DNA from: Lacustribacter sp964460315
GTDB taxonomy: Bacteria > Pseudomonadota > Gammaproteobacteria > Burkholderiales > Burkholderiaceae_A
DNA length: 64,000 nucleotides
Assembly: GCA_964460315.1 (NCBI GenBank)
Contig: CAYWPQ010000005.1
Coordinates: 1-64,000, forward strand
Direction: 5' to 3'
Shown: in pieces, positions 58,705 to 64,000 of the stretch
Position numbering within the stretch: the first letter of the stretch is position 1
Layout: the number at the start of each line of letters is the position of its first letter
Notes under the pieces: generated by a model
Told to the model about the DNA's origin: nothing
Database searches by the model: none
Seen by the model: the letters and a program-made list of their open reading frames with translations, nothing else
Translations under genes and position numbers: made by a program

Positions 58705-61637
58705 GCTCACCCACGTCATCAGGTCCATCAACACCGGACACGACCCCCGCCACCTCGGAGCAGGTCAACCTACCCAAAACCTCCTTCCCGATGCGGGGCG
58801 ACCTTCCCAAGCGCGAACCCACATGGGTCCAGCAGTGGCAAGACCAAGGGGTCTATCAACGCATTCGTGCAAAGACTGCTGGCCGTCCGCTCTTTGTACT
58901 TCATGACGGCCCGCCCTATGCCAACGGCGACATTCACATCGGGCATGCCGTCAACAAAATCCTTAAAGACATGATTGTGAAATCCAAGACACTCTCGGGC
59001 TTTGATGCTCGCTATGTGCCAGGCTGGGACTGTCATGGCATGCCGATTGAAATTCAGATTGAAAAACAATTCGGCAAGGGTCTGGCCACCAAGGATGTCC
59101 AACAGAAATCACGCGCATACGCCAATGAGCAGATTCTGAAGCAGAAAAAAGATTTCATTCGGCTCGGTGTTCTTGGTGACTGGGACCATCCCTACAAAAC
59201 CATGGACCCCAAAAACGAGGCCGACGAACTTCGCGCCTTGAAAAAGATTCTGGAAAAAGGCTTCGTCTTCCGCGGGCTGAAGCCAGTGAATTGGTGCTTC
59301 GACTGCGGGTCGGCCTTGGCCGAAGCCGAGGTGGAGTACGCGGACAAAACCGACCCTGCCGTGGATGTTGCTTTTCGCGCCAACGACGCCGCAAAGAAGG
59401 CTTTGGCCAAAGCCTTTGCGCAGCCAGAGAATTTGCTCTCCGGAGAGCTTGCTGCGGTGATCTGGACCACCACACCTTGGACGCTTCCCGCCAACCAGGC
59501 ATTGAATGCACATCCCGAATTTGAATATGCCCTGGTTCAGGTCACCGGCGTCACCGAGAGCGCTGCCTCTAGGAAGTTTCCTCCCAACACAAGATTCCAC
59601 TGGCTGGTTCTTGCCAAAGATCGTGTTGACTTCTGCCTGCAGTCCTGGGGGCTCACCGGATCCGTCCACGCAACCTGTCAGGGTTCAATGCTCTCCGGTA
59701 TTGCGTTCAACCACCCGCTTTTTGACGCCGATGCCGGTTTTGCCAGACTGGCGCCAGTGATCAATGCCGACTACGTGAACCTGGACTCAGGCACGGGTAT
59801 TGTTCATGCTGCCCCCGCGTATGGCGTGGATGACTTCATGTCGTGCAAGTCGGCCGGGATGAACGACGACGCCATCCTGACACCCGTACTCGGCCATGGC
59901 GTTTACAGCGAACACCTGCCGATGTTTGGTGGGCTTTCTATCTGGGATGCCAACCCCAAGATTGTGGCCAAACTTGCCGAGGTTGGGTCACTCATGCATT
60001 CGGAACGCTACGCCCACAGCTACATGCACTGCTGGCGCCACAAGACCCCGATTATTTATCGTGCCACCAATCAGTGGTTCGCGGGGATGGACCGACGCCC
60101 GACCGACGGCGGGGCTACGCTTCGTGAACTGGCGCTCGCGGGAATCGATCAGACTCAGTTCTTTCCCCAGTGGGGCCGTGCTCGGCTCTCGGCGATGATC
60201 GCCAACCGTCCGGACTGGACGCTCTCACGCCAGCGTCAGTGGGGCGTGCCGATGGCCTTTCTGATTCATCGCGAAACAGGAGCGCTTCATCCTCGCACCC
60301 CTGAGCTTCTGGAGCGTATTGCCTCGGTGGTGGAAACCGAAGGCATTGAAGCCTGGCAAGCCATGAGCGTTGAATCCCTGATCGGTGACGAAGCCAAGGA
60401 CTATGTCAAAAACCTGGACACCCTTGATGTCTGGTTTGATTCAGGCACCACCCATGAGACCGTGTTACGCGGCTCGCATCGAGCCTCATCCCATTTCCCA
60501 GCTGATCTTTACCTTGAGGGCAGTGATCAACACCGAGGCTGGTTTCATTCCTCATTGCTGACCAGCTGCATGATCAATGGCACGCCGCCCTACAAAGCCC
60601 TGCTCACCCATGGGTTTGTGGTGGATGGCGACGGCCGAAAGATGAGCAAATCCATGGGCAATGTTGTTGCCCCGCAAAAGGTCTCCGACGCCATGGGGGC
60701 CGACATTCTTCGCCTCTGGGTGGCGAGTACCGATTACTCGGGTGAACTCTCAATCTCGGACACGATTCTGAAGCGAGTGGTGGAATCCTACCGTCGGGTT
60801 CGCAACACGCTCTGCTTTTTACTTGGCAATCTGAGTGACTTCAACCCCTCGAGCGATGCCTTGCCCGTTGCGGAGCTTGCTGAGATTGACCGCTATGCAC
60901 TGGCGCTGACCCATGAGGTTCAGACCGAGGTCTTGAACGACTTCGGCCGGTATGCCTTTCATCCCGCTGTAGCCAGACTCGTGGCTTTTTGCTCAGAAGA
61001 CCTCGGCGCGTTTTACCTCGACATCCTGAAAGACCGGCTTTACACCACCGCAGCGAAGTCCAAGGCTCGCCGATCCGCGCAGACCGCCCTCTGGCACATT
61101 ACCGAGTCCATGACTCGCCTGCTCTCTCCTTTCCTTTCGTTCACCGGCAATGAGGCATGGCAGGCGCTTCACGGGATCGATGCGGCGACGACCAACGCTG
61201 CCACGGTGTTCGAAGAAACTGCGCACGCACTTCCAGAGATTCATGATTCTCAAACGCTCATGGCCAAGTGGAAAACCCTGCGAGAGATTCGCGCAGAGGT
61301 CATGCGTTCCATTGAAGTGGAGCGCGAAGCCGGGCGTGTTGGGTCCTCGCTTCAGGCGGCGATCACTCTCCATGCCGGTCATGATCTGGCCGAGATGCTT
61401 CAATCACTCGGTGACGGACTGAAGTTTGTGATGATCACCTCCGAGGCCAACGTCGTGCATGACGACAATCTGGGCCAAAACGACTTCGCCGTCCGAGTCA
61501 GTCCGCTCAGCCACGCCAAGTGCAGCCGATGCTGGCATTGGCGCGCTGACGTGGGGGTCGATCCCAGCCACCCCGAAATCTGCGGTCGATGCGTCAGCAA
61601 CCTGTATGGCTCGGGAGAGGCCCGCCATGTCGCCTAG
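58701..61637 (+). CDS. ileS: Isoleucyl-tRNA synthetase
   Basis: 978 residues. HIGH lies at 79-82 and KMSKS at about 647-651; the editing domain lies between. The C-terminal zinc site is CSRCWHWR with ICGRC. The ATG overlaps the ribF stop, which gives a Ser/Thr/Pro-rich N-terminal extension of about 24 residues before the usual YKTSFPMR-like start (LPKTSFPMRGDLPKREP). It overlaps lspA by 11 bases. Confidence 0.97.
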   Translation: MSSPTSSGPSTPDTTPATSEQVNLPKTSFPMRGDLPKREPTWVQQWQDQGVYQRIRAKTAGRPLFVLHDGPPYANGDIHIGHAVNKILKDMIVKSKTLSGFDARYVPGWDCHGMPIEIQIEKQFGKGLATKDVQQKSRAYANEQILKQKKDFIRLGVLGDWDHPYKTMDPKNEADELRALKKILEKGFVFRGLKPVNWCFDCGSALAEAEVEYADKTDPAVDVAFRANDAAKKALAKAFAQPENLLSGELAAVIWTTTPWTLPANQALNAHPEFEYALVQVTGVTESAASRKFPPNTRFHWLVLAKDRVDFCLQSWGLTGSVHATCQGSMLSGIAFNHPLFDADAGFARLAPVINADYVNLDSGTGIVHAAPAYGVDDFMSCKSAGMNDDAILTPVLGHGVYSEHLPMFGGLSIWDANPKIVAKLAEVGSLMHSERYAHSYMHCWRHKTPIIYRATNQWFAGMDRRPTDGGATLRELALAGIDQTQFFPQWGRARLSAMIANRPDWTLSRQRQWGVPMAFLIHRETGALHPRTPELLERIASVVETEGIEAWQAMSVESLIGDEAKDYVKNLDTLDVWFDSGTTHETVLRGSHRASSHFPADLYLEGSDQHRGWFHSSLLTSCMINGTPPYKALLTHGFVVDGDGRKMSKSMGNVVAPQKVSDAMGADILRLWVASTDYSGELSISDTILKRVVESYRRVRNTLCFLLGNLSDFNPSSDALPVAELAEIDRYALALTHEVQTEVLNDFGRYAFHPAVARLVAFCSEDLGAFYLDILKDRLYTTAAKSKARRSAQTALWHITESMTRLLSPFLSFTGNEAWQALHGIDAATTNAATVFEETAHALPEIHDSQTLMAKWKTLREIRAEVMRSIEVEREAGRVGSSLQAAITLHAGHDLAEMLQSLGDGLKFVMITSEANVVHDDNLGQNDFAVRVSPLSHAKCSRCWHWRADVGVDPSHPEICGRCVSNLYGSGEARHVA

Positions 61638-62130
61638 CCGACGTTCCTCATCGTCCAAAGGCATGACGGCGGGACGCTGGTTCATGGTCGCGCTCTTGCT
61701 GATTGGCTTGGATCAACTCACCAAGCTCGTGATCATCAATGCCTATGAATTGGGCGAGCAAACGCTGGTCACCTCTTGGTTCAATATTGTTCGCGTTCAC
61801 AACCCAGGTGCCGCCTTCAGTTTCTTGGCCGATGCAGGTGGCTGGCAGCGCTGGTTCTTTGTGGGGCTCGGCGTGGTGGCTGTCGGCTACCTTGCTTTTC
61901 TGATGACCCGTAACGCTGGGCAGTTTCTCTTCTCGCTTGCGGCCACCCTGATTATCTCGGGCGCTGTCGGCAACACGATTGATCGGGTGAGCTGGGGTTA
62001 TGTCGTGGACTTCATCGACTGGCATATCTCTGGATGGCACTGGCCTGCCTTCAATATCGCCGACAGCTGCATTGTTTTGGGGGTGACACTCTTCATACTT
62101 GACGAGATTCGTCGAGTTCGCCGAGGATAG
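61627..62130 (+). CDS. lspA: Lipoprotein signal peptidase
   Basis: 167 residues with four membrane segments. The catalytic aspartates are in GNTIDRVSWGYVVDFID and FNIADSCIVLG. It removes signal peptides of lipoproteins such as MltD in this window. The start at 61627 lies within ileS (11-base overlap), as in related genomes; longer open codons upstream belong to ileS. Confidence 0.96.
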   Translation: MSPSRRSSSSKGMTAGRWFMVALLLIGLDQLTKLVIINAYELGEQTLVTSWFNIVRVHNPGAAFSFLADAGGWQRWFFVGLGVVAVGYLAFLMTRNAGQFLFSLAATLIISGAVGNTIDRVSWGYVVDFIDWHISGWHWPAFNIADSCIVLGVTLFILDEIRRVRRG

Positions 62131-62138
62131 CCGGGATC

Positions 62139-63392
62139 ATGCGCCTACAACATCGTCACTTCGTCATTGGTATCACTGGGGGCATCGCCGCCTACAAGAC
62201 CTGTGAACTGGTTCGTCGATTGCAAGACGAAGGCGCGACGGTTCAGGTGGTCATGACCGAGGGAGGCACACAATTTGTCAGCCCCCTCACCTTTCAGGCT
62301 CTATCGGGCCGTCCGGTTTACACCCAGAGCTGGTCATCCCCAGAAAAGAGTGGGCCTTCGAATGGCATGCCGCACATTGACCTCTCTCGCGAAGCGGACG
62401 CCATTCTGGTGGCACCCGCGAGCGCCGACTTCATCGCACGGCTTGTGAGCGGGCAAACGCCCGACCTTCTTTCGACACTTTGCCTTGCACGAGAGATCCC
62501 GCTGCTTGTTGCCCCCGCCATGAATCGTCAGATGTGGGATCATCCCGCCACGCAGCGCAATGTGGGCCAGCTTCGGCAGGATGGGGTCGCCGTCCTCGGT
62601 CCAGGCTCGGGGACCCAGGCCTGTGGTGAGATCGGCGACGGCAGAATGCTTGAGCCGCATGAACTCCTTGCTGAACTGCTGTCCCGCTTCGGACCCGACG
62701 GCACAGCCAGCGCCTCGACCCGGGGCCCAAACATTCGCGGAGTGCTGCAAGGCAAGCGCGTGGTCATTACTGCAGGCCCAACCTTTGAGGCGATTGACGA
62801 AGTGCGTGGCATCACCAACCGATCATCGGGAAAGATGGGGTTCGCGCTCGCCCAAGCGGCCCGCGCGGCAGGTGCCGATGTGGTCCTGATTGCTGGCCCC
62901 GTCAGCCTTCGAACGCCCGAACAGGTCCGCCGAATCGATGTTGCCAGCGCACTGGACATGCACGATGCAGTGCATGCGGAACTCCAGTCCCAAGCCGCTG
63001 ATTGTTTTATTGCTGTCGCGGCGGTGGCCGACTGGCGGCCCACGAACCCCATCAAGGGAAAACTCAAAAAAGAATCGGGCACTGGCCTGGGTGACATTCA
63101 GTGGGTTGAAAACCCGGACATTCTGGCCAGCGTTGCGGCCTTGCCTAACCCACCCTTCTGCATGGGCTTTGCGGCCGAAAGCGGTGATCGCGAAACACTC
63201 CACCATTTACTCCCTGCCAAACGCGCGCGCAAAGGTGTGTCCGTGCTTGTGGGGAACATCGGCACTCAGGCCTTTGGGCGGGATAACAACGAGCTTGTGA
63301 TTTGCGACTCATTCGGTCTGCACGACATCCCCTTGGCTTCGAAAGAAGACCTCGCTCGAGTCCTTATCGCCCGGATTGCCACCCAACTCTGA
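62139..63392 (+). CDS. coaBC: Phosphopantothenoylcysteine decarboxylase/synthetase
   Basis: 417 residues. The N-terminal CoaC part (about 1-190) has GITGGIAAYKTCELVRRL, APAMNRQMWDHPATQRN and the catalytic Cys in QACGEIGDGRML; the C-terminal CoaB part has VVITAGPTFEAIDEVRGITN and NRSSGKMGFALA. Two successive steps of coenzyme A synthesis. It is followed by dut after 12 bases, a conserved pairing. Confidence 0.97.
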   Translation: MRLQHRHFVIGITGGIAAYKTCELVRRLQDEGATVQVVMTEGGTQFVSPLTFQALSGRPVYTQSWSSPEKSGPSNGMPHIDLSREADAILVAPASADFIARLVSGQTPDLLSTLCLAREIPLLVAPAMNRQMWDHPATQRNVGQLRQDGVAVLGPGSGTQACGEIGDGRMLEPHELLAELLSRFGPDGTASASTRGPNIRGVLQGKRVVITAGPTFEAIDEVRGITNRSSGKMGFALAQAARAAGADVVLIAGPVSLRTPEQVRRIDVASALDMHDAVHAELQSQAADCFIAVAAVADWRPTNPIKGKLKKESGTGLGDIQWVENPDILASVAALPNPPFCMGFAAESGDRETLHHLLPAKRARKGVSVLVGNIGTQAFGRDNNELVICDSFGLHDIPLASKEDLARVLIARIATQL

Positions 63393-63404
63393 GAGACCCA
63401 ACCG

Positions 63405-63851
63405 ATGAAGATTGATGTCAAGGTTCTTGATCCACGAATGAAGGATCAGCTTCCCGCCTACGCCACGCCGGCCTCGGCTGGGCTTGACCTTCGCGCATGC
63501 ATTGATGCCACCATCGTCATTGAACCTGGCCAGACCGTGCTGGTGCCCACTGGCCTCTCCATTTACATCGCTGACCCCGGCTATGCAGGTCTGATCCTTC
63601 CGCGATCAGGTCTGGGCCACAAACATGGCATCGTGCTTGGCAATCTGGTGGGTCTTATTGATGCCGATTACCAGGGCCCACTCATGGTCTCCACATGGAA
63701 CCGCGGAGCCACACCTTTCAAGCTTGAGCCCATGGAGCGACTGGCCCAGCTTGTGATCGTGCCGATCCAGCAGGTCAGCTTCAACCTGGTCGATTCTTTC
63801 GAGGCCACCGACCGCGGCGCTGGAGGGTTCGGAAGCACGGGTCAACGTTAA
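63405..63851 (+). CDS. dut: dUTP diphosphatase
   Basis: 148 residues. Trimeric dUTPase motifs in order: ATPASAGLDLRA (motif 1), PRSGLGHKHGI (2), GLIDADYQG (3), MERLAQLVI (4) and the C-terminal RGAGGFGSTG (5). It keeps uracil out of DNA and supplies dUMP. It is co-transcribed with coaBC. A GC-rich stretch follows but lacks a T run, so no terminator is called. Confidence 0.97.
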   Translation: MKIDVKVLDPRMKDQLPAYATPASAGLDLRACIDATIVIEPGQTVLVPTGLSIYIADPGYAGLILPRSGLGHKHGIVLGNLVGLIDADYQGPLMVSTWNRGATPFKLEPMERLAQLVIVPIQQVSFNLVDSFEATDRGAGGFGSTGQR

Positions 63852-63875
63852 GCCCCCCTCCATCGGGGCCAACTT

Positions 63876-63972
63876 CTACTTCAAAACTTTGAATAAATTG
63901 TTGAAGTCGTCTGTCCACACCGTAAGGCCGGGGATGTTGTCAATCGCGTATTGGCGAGCCTGAATTTTCGAA
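63876..63972 (-). CDS. C-terminal end of an unrecognised protein, partial
   Basis: On the minus strand an open frame enters from the N run and ends at TAG (63878-63876), convergent with dut. The last residues read about AIDNIPGLTVWTDDF then NNLFKVLK. I do not recognise the family from this fragment. It is listed because the frame is open up to the gap and the peptide looks protein-like. Confidence 0.45.
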
Positions 63973-64000
63973 NNNNNNNNNNNNNNNNNNNNNNNNNNNN
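63973..64000. other. Run of N (assembly gap or contig end)
   Basis: 28 undetermined bases at the right edge. The partial frame on the minus strand continues into this gap. Confidence 0.99.

Noticed and set aside
63852..63870. C-rich/G-rich stretch after dut as a terminator
   Set aside because: The possible stem is short and no T run follows on either strand.

Overview
The window looks like chromosomal DNA of a betaproteobacterium, probably Burkholderiales. It is GC-rich and densely coded. The neighbourhoods are of proteobacterial type: gloB with a divergent methyltransferase gene, rnhA and dnaQ; ribF-ileS-lspA; coaBC-dut; and aat-bpt. A phasin, an AceE-type pyruvate dehydrogenase and both glyoxylate-shunt enzymes fit the same assignment. 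The last 28 bases are N, so the sequence ends at an assembly gap. I see no insertion sequence, prophage, CRISPR array or toxin-antitoxin pair. The only RNA genes are tRNA-Arg(ACG) and the initiator tRNA-fMet(CAT).

Layout. 1-5944: pyruvate dehydrogenase genes (start of aceF, complete aceE), divergent from a PAS histidine kinase and a FixJ/LuxR-type response regulator. 5971-9143: tRNA-Arg, then a MacAB-type ABC exporter. 9310-13107: a PQQ-dependent sugar dehydrogenase of the sorbosone type, a small cytochrome c and a TonB receptor resembling the PQQ importer PqqU/YncD; this looks like a PQQ-scavenging oxidation cluster. 13160-17932: malate synthase, a haloacid dehalogenase, RlmJ and isocitrate lyase. 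18149-24782: a five-gene ABC operon with one fusion protein, one ATPase and three permeases. 24865-29525: dienelactone hydrolase, a membrane protein, tRNA-fMet, NUDIX, two N-degron aminoacyl transferases and pyrD. 29471-32623: lutA/lutB with a divergent IclR regulator. 32602-41282: PBP7-like endopeptidase, HDAC-like deacetylase, phasin, CinA-like protein, HrpA and ArgA. 41322-52002: one long leftward run of methyltransferase, rnhA, RND pump, dnaQ, a Cds6-like protein, an L,D-transpeptidase, a CheW-like protein, two unrecognised proteins and a stand-alone BLUF blue-light sensor. 51981-63851: gloB, mltD, desaturase, RNA methyltransferase, purN, ribF, ileS, lspA, coaBC and dut.

The central-carbon genes tell a joined story. 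The regions upstream of aceE and aceA carry similar near-palindromic elements (consensus near TTTCGYATTATGAAAA). The aceA leader has a perfect 9-bp inverted repeat that covers its ribosome-binding site. The aceA transcript probably ends in a hairpin embedded in the 3' end of the convergent rlmJ gene.

The least explained part is 41322-45744. Five genes with overlaps or gaps of a few bases link a TPR/NTF2-like protein and an L,D-transpeptidase to a possible CheW-like domain, a two-TM protein and an unrecognised protein, followed by a short BLUF protein that keeps every flavin-site residue. This is the best candidate for an undescribed system. The PQQ cluster is the clearest metabolic module.
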